Of a DNA stretch of 64,000 nucleotides, positions 43,944 through 55,800 are shown piece after piece. The number at the start of each line of letters is the position of its first letter. The stretch's first letter is position 1. The position numbers and the translations under genes were made by a program. The notes under the pieces are model-generated. The model had not been told where the DNA came from. It made no database searches and saw only the letters and a list, made by a program, of their open reading frames with translations. The stretch comes from JACVRW01 sp963803245 (lineage in GTDB: Bacteria > Actinomycetota > Thermoleophilia > Solirubrobacterales > Thermoleophilaceae): the NCBI GenBank assembly GCA_963803245.1, contig CAWDLI010000016.1:1-64000 (forward strand). Direction: 5' to 3'.

Positions 43944-44755
43944 GGGCGAGCGAGCCTCGCGTAGACGTCGCCGTAGCCCTCCGGATCGGAGCGGCTGAGC
44001 CCGCGAAGCTCGTGGAGCAGCGCGTCCGCGCCCATCCAGCCCTCGTCGTGGAACTCGTGGCGCTCGCCGAGGGCGAGGTTCAGCTCGTAGGGGCCGAGCC
44101 GGCCGAGGGTGGCCACGCATTCCTCGGCGATGGCCGGGGCCGCGCAGAGGAACTCGAACGACAGCGCCCGCACGGGATGGTGGAGCCCGGCGAGCACCTG
44201 AGGCTCGAAGCCCTCCACGTCGATCTTCACGAACTCGGGAGTGCCGTGCCGGGCGATCAGGGCGTCGAGCGTGGTGACGGGCACCTCGATCGAGCTCTCC
44301 CAGCGATCGGTGGCGGCGTCGCCCACCGTCTCCTGCCATTCGTCGGAGAGGGTGGAGTGCCCGCTGTCGCGGCCGAGGCGCAGGACCGCCGAGCCCTCCT
44401 CGGCTCCGACCGCGGCGGCCTCGACGGTCACCCGCGAAGATCCGTAGCGGCGCCCGACGCGAGCGGCGAGCGCGGGATTGGGCTCGAGCGCGACCACGGT
44501 GGCGCCCAGCTCCGCGAAGGTCTCGGTCATGCGTCCCTCGTTGGCGCCCACGTCGAAGACCAGGGCGCCGGGCGTCACGAAGCTGCGGAAGAAGTCGCGA
44601 TCGCGCCTGCGAGTGGACCAGTGGGGACGGTTGAAGACGGCCTGGTAGGCGTTGCGCGCAGGGCGGTAGGCACCCACCCGGCAGAGCAGGTCCTCGGTCC
44701 TGCGTCGCGCCCGGAGCGGAACGCGCGCGCTGGATACGGCGGAACTCATGGCCAT
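43940..44755 (-). CDS. FkbM-family SAM-dependent methyltransferase, operon head
   Basis: 271 residues. ALVFDVGANEGRMTETFAELG (motif I), VVALEPNPALAARVG and EFVKIDVEGFEPQVLAGL are the FkbM landmarks. It leads a minus-strand unit of four genes with stop/start overlaps (FkbM, GT2 fusion, GT2, GT4), so the methyl group is probably added to a sugar placed by one of these transferases. The first ~50 residues are basic and may associate with the membrane. Confidence 0.88.
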   Translation of the reverse strand: MAMSSAVSSARVPLRARRRTEDLLCRVGAYRPARNAYQAVFNRPHWSTRRRDRDFFRSFVTPGALVFDVGANEGRMTETFAELGATVVALEPNPALAARVGRRYGSSRVTVEAAAVGAEEGSAVLRLGRDSGHSTLSDEWQETVGDAATDRWESSIEVPVTTLDALIARHGTPEFVKIDVEGFEPQVLAGLHHPVRALSFEFLCAAPAIAEECVATLGRLGPYELNLALGERHEFHDEGWMGADALLHELRGLSRSDPEGYGDVYARLARP

Positions 44756-44840
44756 ATAGGCGAAATTAGCCCACGCGGGGCGTCCTGAGGCTAGCCATCC
44801 GGGGGGTTGCAGCCCGGCTGAGCGGCGCGAAGATCATGAG

Positions 44841-45991
44841 ATGCGCAGGACCGGACTGACCCTCGTCGTCGCGGCCGTGCTGGCACTGACGGCCCTGCTG
44901 GCGGTGGCGGGCACGCTCGACGGCCCCACACGCTGGACGCCGGACGGGCTGTTCTACCAGGCGCGCTCCCTCGAGCTGCGCGGAGCGGACCGCGACGCGG
45001 CGCTCGAGCGCACCTTCCAGGGACCGCTGGGCAGCGAGCTGCGCCGCGACGACCCGCTGCGCTCCGGCAACCCCGAGTGGGTGCGCTACAACGCTCAGTT
45101 CTACGAGCGGCGCATCGCAGTGCCGCTGGCGGCCGCCGCGCTCGACCCGATGGCGGGCGACCGGGCGATCCTGGATCTCTCCCTGGCGGGCTACGTGGCC
45201 GCCATCCTCGCGATCTTCGCCCTGCTGCTCCTGCGCTTCCGCCTGCCGATAGCCGCGGCGGTCACGCTCGCCACGATCTTCCTGCCGGCGCTGACGAGCC
45301 ATTCGAGCTTCCCGCTGACCGACAGCTGGGGCCTTGCCCTCGAGACCGCGGCGCTCGCCTCCGGCCTCCTCGTGCTCGATCGCGGGCCGCGCTGGCTGAT
45401 CCCCTGGGCGCTCTCGATCTTCGTCCTTTCGATGACGCGCGACAGCACCTGGATCCCGATCGCAGCGGCGGCATGGCTAACCCTCACGTTGAGGTCGAGA
45501 ATAGCCTGGTCGCTGCTCGGAACGGGGCTCGCGGCGGCCGCTCCCGTGGCGCTCGCTTTCTCGATGCCCCTGAGGGACCTCCAGGCGATGATGCTCAACG
45601 ACTTCCGGCCGGTTCACGACCCCTCGTGGGGCTTCATCCTCGAGCGCTACCCGGGCGCCCTCGTCGACCTGCTGCAGGCCGACGGCGGCTTCGTCAGGGA
45701 CGGAGCCTGGTACTCCGCCGGCTACCTGCTCGGCGGGCTCGCGCTCCTGTTTCTGCTGGGACGGGGCGCGCAGTCCTCCACCCCCAGCTCACCATGCTCA
45801 GGGCGGCCGCGGTCGCGGGAGCCCTGTCGGTCCTCGTGATCCCGATCTTCAGCGCCTTCAGGCTGGAGCTCGTCTGCGTGCCCATGGCCGCGTTCGGGCT
45901 CGGCCTCGGCGCCGAGTGGCTGGCCGAGCGCGCCGCCGGGCTCTCCTGGGTGCGCATCCCCGCTCCGGCGCCCGAAAAGTCCCGCACCTAG
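44841..45991 (+). pseudogene. Multi-span membrane protein, frame-broken near the 3' end
   Basis: The first part (44841 to about 45775) reads as a membrane protein with roughly 7-8 spans, starting MRRTGLTLVVAAVLALTALL, with a large first extracytoplasmic loop (GPTRWTPDGLFYQARSLELRG). The open frame then turns into an unlikely serine/proline tail, while the -1 frame continues QLTMLRAAAVAGALSVLVIP, IFSAFRLELVCVPMAAFG and ends in EKSRT at 45991. One base seems missing in the C-rich run at 45776-45785. The shape is that of a glycosyltransferase-C or polysaccharide membrane protein, but no catalytic motif is certain. Confidence 0.7.
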
Positions 45992-46081
45992 CCGAAGGTC
46001 CGGCCCGCGGGACCCCCTAAGGGCTGAATTCGTCCAAATTCCGAGCGCGGGCGCAGCGGCTCACATAGCTTCGAAGAGCGT

Positions 46082-49000
46082 ATGCGTGCCGCCCGTTCGC
46101 TGATCCTTGCTGCCCTGACACTGGTCCTGATCGCCGCCCCCGCGGCGGCGCAGGCCCAGTCGACGGAATGCCCCTGCACCGTCTTCGCGCCGGGGGATGC
46201 ACCGCTGGGCGACGCCATCCAGGATCAGCCGATCGAGGTGGGGATGAAGTTCCGCTCCGACGAGGACGGCTTCATCACGGCGCTGCGCTTCTACAAGCAG
46301 CAGAACAACACGGGCACGCACGTCGGGCACCTCTGGTCGGGCACGGGCCAGCTGCTCGCCGAGGTGGAGTTCACGGGCGAGACCGCCTCGGGCTGGCAGG
46401 AGGAGGCGCTGCCCATGGCGGTGCCGATCACGCGAGACACCACCTACATCACCTCCTACCACTCGAGCCAGGGACGCTTCGCCTTCAGCGGCGGGTACTT
46501 CCTCGGCGGCGTCGACCGCGCGCCCCTTCACGCTCTGCCCGACCCCGTCTCCGGCGGCAACGGCGTCTACCACTACGGGGCGAGCGCCTTCCCCGACTCG
46601 ACCTTCAACGCCACGAACTACTGGGTCGACGCCGTGTTCAACCGGCTGCCCCCCGCGGACACGCGCGCGCCGCGAGTGAGCGCCACCACCCCGGCGGCCG
46701 ACTCGTCGGGCGTGCCGACGAACTCGAACGTGACCGTCACGTTCGACGAGCCGCTCAATCCGCTCACCGTGAACGCCGGGTCGATCACCCTGAAGGACGG
46801 AACGGGCAGCGCGGTCGTGGCACAGGTGAGCTACGACGACAACACGCGCAAGGCGACCCTCACGCCGCAGTCGCCGCTGTCGTTCGGCAAGACCTACACG
46901 GCGACCGTCAAGAGCGGCAGCTCCGGAGTGGCCGACCCGTCCGGCAACCAGCTGGCCGCCGACAAGACGTGGTCGTTCAGCACGGGCGCCCAGTGCCCGT
47001 GCACCGTCTTCGGGGCGAGCGACGCGCCGGCGGGCGACGCGGTGGAGGACCAGGCGGCCGAGGTGGGGATGAAGTTCCGCTCCGACGAGGACGGCTTCAT
47101 CACGGCGCTGCGCTTCTACAAGCAGCAGAACAACACGGGCACGCACGTCGGGCACCTCTGGTCGGGCACGGGCCAGCTGCTCGCCGTCGCCCCCTTCACG
47201 GACGAGACACCGTCGGGCTGGCAGCGGGTCGAGCTGCCCAACCCCGTCGCGATCACCAAGGACACCACCTACGTGGCGTCCTACTACGCGGCCTCGGGCC
47301 GCTACGGCTTCAGCCAGGGCTTCTTCACCCAGGGCGTGGACCGCTCGCCGATGCACGCGCCGCGTGACGGGCTCTTCGGCGGTAACGGCGTCTATCGCTA
47401 CGGCGCGAGCGCCTTCCCCGACCAGAGCTTCAATGCAACCAACTACTGGGTCGACGCCGCGTTCGAGCGGACGATTCCGCCGGACACGCGCGGGCCGACC
47501 GTCACCGACGTGTCGCCCGGATCGGGCGCCACGGACGTCGCGCGCGGGACCACCGTGTCCGCCACCTTCGACGAGCAGCTCGCGCCCGCCACGGTCAACG
47601 CTTCCAACTTCACCCTGCGCGACGAGGACGGCGACGCGGTGGCGGGCGCCGTCAGCTACGACGCGCAGACAAGGGTCGCGAGGCTCACGCCCGGATCGCC
47701 GCTCGCCTACGCCACGCGCTACACCGCCCTGCTCAAGGGCGGCTCAGGCGGCGTGACCGACGCGGCCGGGAACCCGCTGGCCACCGACAAGGTCTGGTCC
47801 TTCACCGTCTCCGGGCAGTCGCCCGCGGAGGGCCCTGGCGGCCCGATCCAGATCATCTCGGCCCCGGACGATCCCTTCGGCCGCTACTACGCCGAGATCC
47901 TGCGCGCGGAGGGACTCAACGAGTTCGACGCCACCGATGGCCCGGTGACCGCCGACAAGCTCGCCGGCCACAGCATGGTCCTGCTGGCCTCGCCGTCGGT
48001 CACCGACGCCGAGGTGGCCCTGCTGACCAACTGGGTGCAGGCGGGCGGGAACCTGATCGCGATGCGGCCGGACGCGAAGCTCGCCGGCCTGCTCGGCCTC
48101 AGCAGCGCCGGCGGCACGCGCGCCAACCAGTACATGAAGGTGGACACCGGCAACGCGGCCGCAGCGGGCATCGAGAGCCAGACGCTTCAGTTCCACGGCA
48201 CCGCGGACCGCTGGTCGCTCAACGGCGCCACCGCGATCGCGCGTCTCTACTCGGACGCGGCGACGGCCACGTCGGACACCGCCGTCTCCCTCCGTGACGT
48301 GGGCAGCGCCGGCGGCCAGGCGTCCGCCTTCGCGTACGACCTCGCGCGCTCGGTCGTCTACACGCGCCAGGGCAACCCGGCCTGGTCCGGGCAGAAGCGC
48401 GACGGCACCGCCAACGGCATTCGCGCGAACGACCTCTTCTACGGCGCGAAGGCCGGCGACGTCCAGCCCGACTGGGTGGACATGAGCAAGATCGCCGTGC
48501 CGCAGGCGGACGAGCAGCAGCGCCTGCTGGCCAACCTGATCACGGAGATGAACCGCGACAAGGCCCCGCTGCCGCGCTTCTGGTACCTGCCGCGCGGCGA
48601 GAAGGCCACCGTCGTGATGACCGGTGACGACCACTCCCACAACGGCACGCCCGCGTACTTCGACCGGCTCAAGGCGTCGAGCCCGGCGGGCTGCTCGGTG
48701 GCCGACTGGGAGTGCGTGCGCGCGACCTCGTACCTCTATCCCAACACGCCGATGACGGACAGCCAGGCCGCCGCCTACGAGGCCGCCGGCTTCGAGGTGG
48801 CCCTGCACCTGCTCACCTCGTGCAACGACTTCACCGCGGAGACGCTCGACGGCTACCTGACCAGCCAGCTGTCCGCGTTCGCCGCCGCCTGGCCGAGCGT
48901 CAAGAAGCCGGCGACCAACCGCACGCACTGCATCGTGTGGAGCGACTGGGCCACCGAGGCGAAGCTCGAGAAGGCCCACGGCATCCGCTTCGACACGAAT

Positions 49001-49834
49001 TACTACTACCACGGCCCGGCCGGCTGGCTGACCCAGCCCGGCCTCCTCACGGGCTCCGGCTTCCCGCAGCGCTTCGCCGATCTCGACGGCTCGATGATCG
49101 ACGTGTACCAGGCGATGACCCAGGTCACGGACGAGTCGGAGATGCCGATGGCCCCGCAGGTCGACACGCTGCTCGACAACGCCCTCGGCTCCAAGGGCTG
49201 GTACGGCGTGATCACCGTGAACGCGCACACGGACTACGGCGACCAGGCGAACGCGAACAACATCGTGGCCTCCGCGCAAGAGCGCGACGTTCCGGTGGTG
49301 TCGTCGGCGCAGATGATGGACTGGCTCGACGGGCGCAACGGCTCCTCGTTCGAGGACGTGGCCTACGCCAACGGGCAGCTGAGCTTCTCGGTCGTCCAGA
49401 GCCCGAAGGCGCGCGGCCTCGAGGCGATGCTGCCCGCGAGCTCCGCCTCCGGCCCGCTCAAGAGCCTGACCAGGGGCGGGCAGCCCGTCACGCGCGGCAC
49501 GCGCACCGTCAAGGGCGTGGACTACGTGGTCTTCAGGGCCGTCGGCGGCGACTACGTGGCCACGTACGCGAACGACAACGCGGCGCCCGCGATCTCGAGC
49601 CTCACCGCCACCGCCGACGCCGACGGACACGCCACGGTCGCCTGGGAGACCGACGAGCCCTCGAGCTCGCGCGTGGACTACGGGCGCACGGCCACCCTCG
49701 GTAGCCAGGTCTCGGACAGCGCACGCGTGAGCGAGCACCGCGTCGAGCTCACCGGCCTGAGCCCCAACACCACCTATCGCTACCGCGTGACCTCGGCGGA
49801 CGTGGCCGGGAACTCGGCCTCCTCGCCGCCCGGG
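46082..49834 (+). CDS. Giant secreted chimera, 5' part (DUF4082, Ig-like, deacetylase-like)
   Basis: First ~1,250 residues of a protein whose frame breaks near 49830; the same frame formally runs to a stop at 51274 but loses all homology after PAGNSASSP-type codons. A signal peptide (SLILAALTLVLIAAPAAAQA) is followed by two copies of DUF4082 (about 46178-46640 and 46990-47465), each trailed by a Big_5-type Ig domain (DSSGVPTNSNVTVTFDEP and GATDVARGTTVSATFDEQ). Next come a GATase/ThuA-like region (IISAPDDPFGRYYAEIL) and a deacetylase-like region (VVMTGDDHSHNGTPAYFDRL, FEVALHLLTSCNDF, NRTHCIVWSDW) to about 49560, then a fibronectin-like domain. The deacetylase call is tentative because the metal triad is not fully visible. 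Confidence 0.8.
46234..46360 (+). repeat. 127-bp exact direct repeat, copy 1 (first DUF4082 domain)
   Basis: Identical to 47059-47185, spaced 825 bases apart, inside the two DUF4082 domains (coding from GMKFRSDEDG to WSGTGQLLA). Flanking parts of the domains diverge, so exact identity over 127 bases points to recent conversion or duplication. Confidence 0.9.
47059..47185 (+). repeat. 127-bp exact direct repeat, copy 2 (second DUF4082 domain)
   Basis: Second copy of the repeat at 46234-46360. Synonymous sites are identical too, unlike the rest of the two domains. Confidence 0.9.
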
Positions 49835-49874
49835 CGCCTCCGCGCCCGCAACCTTCCAGACGCCGCCCGGCGCG

Positions 49875-52800
49875 GTGGTGGACGACCGGACCTCCGAGTT
49901 CGCCGCCGGCAGCGGCAGCGGCACGCTCGCGGGCGCCAGCCTCGCCGGAAGCGACGGCGAGGTGCAGCTCGCGCCGACGGTGGGCGAGGAGTTCGAGGGC
50001 GCCACGCTTCCCAGCGGTTGGCTGGCCAACCCGTGGGGAGTGGGTGGGGAGGCGAAGCTGACGAACGGCGCGTTGTCCCTCGACGGGTCCGCCGCCTTCA
50101 CGAATGCCTTCTACCTCGGGCCGCGCGTGCTCGAGTTCAGCGCCACCTTCAGGCCAGTCAACGACGAGGCCGTGGGCTTCGGCACCGATCTGAGCGACTT
50201 CCCGCTGGCCGTCTTCAGCACGGGCTCCTCCGGCTCGCCCTTCCAGATGTACGCGCAGAGCGGCGGTGGCACGACGGGCGAGCAGCTCACGCCGCTGCCG
50301 GGCGTGAGCCTCAACGCGCCCCATCGCTTCCGCATCGAGTGGAAGGACACGAGCGTCGCCTTCTACGTGGACGGGACGCTGGTGGCCACCCACGTGACCT
50401 CCATCGACTCGTTCATGCGCCCGGCGGCGAGCGACTTCGGCCTCTTCGGGGCGGGCGTGCAGGTGCACTGGCTGCGTCAGGGCGACTACGCCAGCAGCGG
50501 CACCTTCACCTCACGGCCACTCGACTCCGGCCCGGGCGCGGCCGAGTGGCAGACGCTCACCGCCTCGAGCGCCGTCCCGGCCGGCACGCAGATCGCCTTC
50601 GACACGCGGACCGGAGCCACGTCGCAGCCGGACGCCGGCTGGTCGGCATGGACCCCCGTCGGCTCCGGCGGCACGGTCGCCAATCCGGCCGGGCGCTACA
50701 TCCAGTACCGGGCCCGGATGACAGCCGCATCCGGCGCGGCCACGCCCACGCTCAACCGGGTTCAGGTCACCTTCGGGGCCGGAACCGACAGGGCACCCGT
50801 GGCGGGCGGCCTGGCCGTGGCGCCGATCGCGCCGAACACGAACCAGACGGTCACCGCCACACCGAGCGGCTTCAGCGACCCCGACGGCGACCCGCTGACC
50901 TACCACTACCAGTGGTACCGCAACGGCACCGCCATCCCGGGCGCGACCGCGGCAACGCTCAACCTCGCCCTGGCGGGCAACGGCGATCGCGGCGACGTGG
51001 TGCGCGTCGAGGTCTACGCGACCGACGGCAGGGGTGCGGCCAGCGACTCGCTCGCCGCCTCGGTCACGGTGGCCAACACGGCCCCCACGGCCGGGAGCGT
51101 CACGGTCCGGCCCACCTCGCCCGCGACCAACGACGTGCTCAGGGCCGTGCCGAGCGGGTACGCCGACGTCGATGCCGATCAGCTCACCTACCGCTACCAG
51201 TGGCTCCGCAACGGCAGCCCGATCGCGGGCGCGACCGCGGCCACGCTCAACCTCGCACTGGCGGGCAACGGTGACCTGAACGACCGGATCGACGTCGACG
51301 TGACGGCGGTGGACGGCAACGGCGGCACCAGCCCGGCGGCGCGCGGGACCCAGACGATCACCGGCACGAACGCCACGCCGGTCGAGGGAGCCGTCGCGCT
51401 CGCGCCGGGCAGCCCGAAGACCAACCAGACCCTGACGGCCACGCCGAGCGGCTTCGGCGAGCCGGACGGCGAGACGCTGACCTACAGGTATCGGTGGCTG
51501 CGCAACGGGATCGCGATCAGCGGCGCCACCGCCGCCACGCTCGACCTCTCGCTGGCCGGCAACGGCGACCGCGGCGACGCCATCACCGTCGAGGTGTTCG
51601 CCACCGATCCGGGCGGACGCGCGAGCGGCACCGTCACCGCGTCCCAGACCGTCGCCAACACGGCGCCGACGGCCGGGAGCGTGACCGTGAAGCCCAACTC
51701 CCCGTCCACCGACGACGTGGTCCAGGCCGCGCCGAGCGGGTTCTCGGACACCGATGGCGATTCCGTCTCCTACACCTACCAGTGGTTCCGCAACGGCACC
51801 GCGATCGGCGGCGCGACCGGCAGGACGCTCGACCTGGCGGAGCCGGGCAACGGCGACGCCGGCGACCAGCTCGCCGTGGACGTGACGGCGCTCGACGGCG
51901 CCGGCGGCACCACGGCGGCCGTGCGCGGCAGCCAGACCGTGGGCAGCGGCGCCTCGCACGCGGTCGCGTCCTACGGCTTCGAGGAGGCCGCGGGCACCGC
52001 GATCCTCGACGACAGCGGCTCGAATGACGGCACGATCGACGGCGCGACCCGCAGCAATGCCGGCCGCTTCGGCCGCTCGCTCGCATTCGACGGTGACGAC
52101 GACATCGCGACCGTGCCCGACAGCCCGGCGCTCGACCCGACGAACGGCCTGACCCTCGAGGCGTGGGTCCGGCCGCAGGCCGCCACCAACTGGCGCAGCG
52201 TGATCTTCAAGCAGTCCGGCGGCGGCCTGTCGTACGGCCTCTACGCCAGCAGCGACACCGACCTCCCGAGCGTGAACCTCGGGCCCGACCCGGGCCTGCG
52301 CGCCACCACCGACCTCGATCCGGACAAGTGGACTCACCTGGCGGCAAGCTACGACGGAACGACGCTCAAGCTGTTCGTGAACGGCGTCCAGGCAGGGACG
52401 AAGGCGATGCCGGATGCGCTTGCGGAGGGCGACGGACCGCTGTCCTTCGGCGCCAACAACGTCTGGGGCGAGCGCTTCCGCGGACGCATCGACGAGGTGC
52501 GGATCTACAACCGCGCGCTCAGCGCCGCCGAGATCGGCACCGACATGGGCCAGCCGGTGGTGGCGGGCACGCCCGCGCCGCCACCGGATCCGGGGGCCGA
52601 CGTGATCGGCAGCTTCTCGGCCCCGCGCGACTGGCCGCTCGTGCCGGTGCACATGGCGCTGACCTCGACCGGCCGCGTGGCCGCCTGGGACGGCTTCGGC
52701 GAGGCCCTGAACTCGGAGCGCCTCTGGGATCCGGCCACCGAGACGTTCCTGTCGATCCCCACGGGTCGCAACCTCTTCTGCGCGGGCCAGGTCACGATCG

Positions 52801-55800
52801 CCAACGGCAAGCTGATGGTGGTCGGCGGGCACATCGAGGCCTACGAGGGCACGAAGGACACCAACCTCTACGACCCGCAGGCCGGCACCTGGTCCCGCGG
52901 GGCGGACATGAGCGTCGCGCGCTGGTACCCGACCGCCACGGCGCTGCCGGACGGACGCGTCTTCGTGATCTCGGGTGACGGCGTGACGCTGAACGAGCCG
53001 GGGCAGAGCGTGCCGCTCACCGACGCGTCGAACACGCTCCCCTCGATCTACAACCCCACGACCGACTCGTGGACGGACATCCCGAGCGCCTCGCGCCGGG
53101 TCGCGCTCTACCCGTTCATGTTCGTGCTCCCGAACGGCAAGCTCTTCGACGCCGGGCCGGACACCACCACGCGCACGTTCGATCTCGACACGAAGCAGTG
53201 GGCCACGGTCGGCACGAGCCCCGTGGACGGCCAGAGCGCCGTGATGTACCGACCGGGCAAGATCCTCAAGTCCGGCACGTGGTCGGATCCCGAGTTCCCC
53301 GGCCGGCCGGTCACGAACCGCGCCGCCGCGATCGACATGACGGCCGCTTCGCCCGCGTGGCGCGAGGTTGCGCCGATGAACTACAGGCGGGCCTTCCACA
53401 CGCTCACCGTGCTTCCCGACGGAAAGGTGCTCGCCACCGGCGGCCAGACCGCCACCGACGGCGTGGACGAGACCACGGGCATCCTCGGCACCGAGATCTG
53501 GGATCCGGACACCGACACCTGGACGCCCACCGCCTCCCATCGCCGCCCGCGCCTCTATCACTCCTCGGCGCTGCTCCTGCCCGACGGGCGGGTGCTCCTG
53601 GCCGGCGGCGGCGCGTTCGGCAACGCCAAGAACGAGAAGACCGCCGAGATCTACTCGCCGCCCTACCTGTTCAAGGGCGCGCGGCCGACGATCACGAGCG
53701 GCCCGACGACCGTCAACTACGGCAACTCCTTCTCGGTCGGCACCCCGGACGCCGCCCGCATCCGCTCCGTGTCGCTGGTACGGATGGGCGCCGTGACGCA
53801 CAACCTCGACATGGACCAGCGCTTCATGTCACTCGGCGTGCAGGCCCAGTCCGGCGCCGTGACGGTCGACGGGCCCGCCAACGCCAACGTGGCGCCGCCC
53901 GGCTGGTACATGGTCTTCCTCATCGACGAGAACGGCGTGCCGTCCGTCAGCAAGATCGTGAAGGTCGAGCAGCCCGCGGACACGGTCGCCCCGACCGCGC
54001 CCGGGTCGCTGACCGCCACCGGCCAGACCTCCGGCGCCCAGCTCAACTGGTCGGCCTCCAGCGACGCCGTCGGCGTGACGGAGTACCGCGTGCATCGCTC
54101 CACCACCGCCGGCTTCACGCCGTCGGCCGCGAACCGGGTGGCCACGGTCACGACCGGGACGAGCTACTCCGACACCGGCCTGGCGTCCGGCACCTACTAC
54201 TACAAGGTGGTTGCGGCGGACGCGGCGGGCAATGCAAGCCCGGCATCCAACCAGGCCACCCTGGTGTACTCGACCGATCCGACCGCGCCGAGCGTCTCGA
54301 TCACCGCCCCGGCGGCGAACGCGCTCCTCGCCGGCACGGTCACGGTCACCGCCAACGCCACTGACAACGTCGGCGTGCAGAGCGTGCAGTTCCGGGTGGA
54401 CGGGGCCAACGTCGGGACGGCCGACACCTCGAGCCCGTACTCCCTGTCGCTGAACACCGCGACGCTCTCGAACGGCACCCACACGCTCAGCGCCGTGGCG
54501 CGCGACGCCGCCGGGAACACGGGCACGTCGGCGAACGTGACGGTGACCGTGGACAACGCCGCACCGACCGCGCCCGGCTCGCTCACGGCCGCGGGCGGCA
54601 TGAACGTGGCACAGCTGAACTGGGCGGCATCGACCGACAACCGGGGCGTGACCGAGTACCGCGTCCACCGGGCCACCACGTCGGGCTTCACCCCGTCGGC
54701 GGCGAACCGCGTGGCCACCGTGGCCACGGGCACGGCCTACTCGGACACGGGCATGACGCCGGGCACCTACTACTACCGCGTGATCGCGGCCGACGCGGCC
54801 GGCAACGCGAGCGCCGCCTCGAGCCAGGCCACCGCGGTCGTGACCTCCGACACCACGGCGCCGAACGTGTCGATCAGCGCCCCCACGGCCGGGAGCAGCG
54901 TCGCGGGCACGGTCACGGTCACCGCGGCCGCCTCCGACAACGTCGGTGTGCAGAGCGTGCAGTTCCGCGTGGACGGGGCCAACGTCGGCTCGGCCGACAC
55001 GTCGAACCCGTACTCGCTGTCGCTGAACACCGCGACGCTCTCGAACGGGGCGCACACCCTTAGCGCGGTGGCGCGCGACGCCGCGGGCAACACACGCACG
55101 TCGACCAACGTCTCCGTGACCGTGGACAACTCGCTTCCGAACGTGTCGCTGACGGCGCCCTCCGGCGGCGCCCTGGTGGCCGGCACGATCTCGCTGACCG
55201 CGACCGCGTCGGACAACGCGGCCGTGCAGAGCGTGCAGTTCCGCGTGGACGGGACCGACGTTGGCGCGGCCGACACCTCGAGCCCCTACTCGCTGTCGCT
55301 GAACACCACCACGCTCTCGAACGGCACGCACACGCTCACCGCCGTGGCGCGAGACAACGCCGGAAACACGAGGACCTCCTCGAACGTGTCGATCACCGTG
55401 GACAACGCGCTGCCCACCGTCGCGATCACCGCGCCGGCGAACGGCGCCAGCATCTCCGGCACCACGACCGTGACCGCGACCGCCTCGGACAACGTTGCGG
55501 TGCAGAGCGTCGAGTTCCGGGTCGACGGCGCGGCCGTGGCCACCGACGCCTCGGCGCCGTACACGCTGACCGGCGAGACCAGCTGGCTCACGGACGGCAC
55601 CCACACCCTCAGCGCGGTGGCGCGCGACACGGCCGGCAACACGCGGACCTCCGCGAACGTGACGATCACGGTGGACAACAACGCCCCCACCGTCTCGATC
55701 TCCGCCCCGGCCGCCGGTGCGGTGGTGTCCGGCACCACGACCGTCACCGCGACCGCGTCCGACACCGTCGGCGTGCAGAACGTGCAGTTCAGGGTCGACG

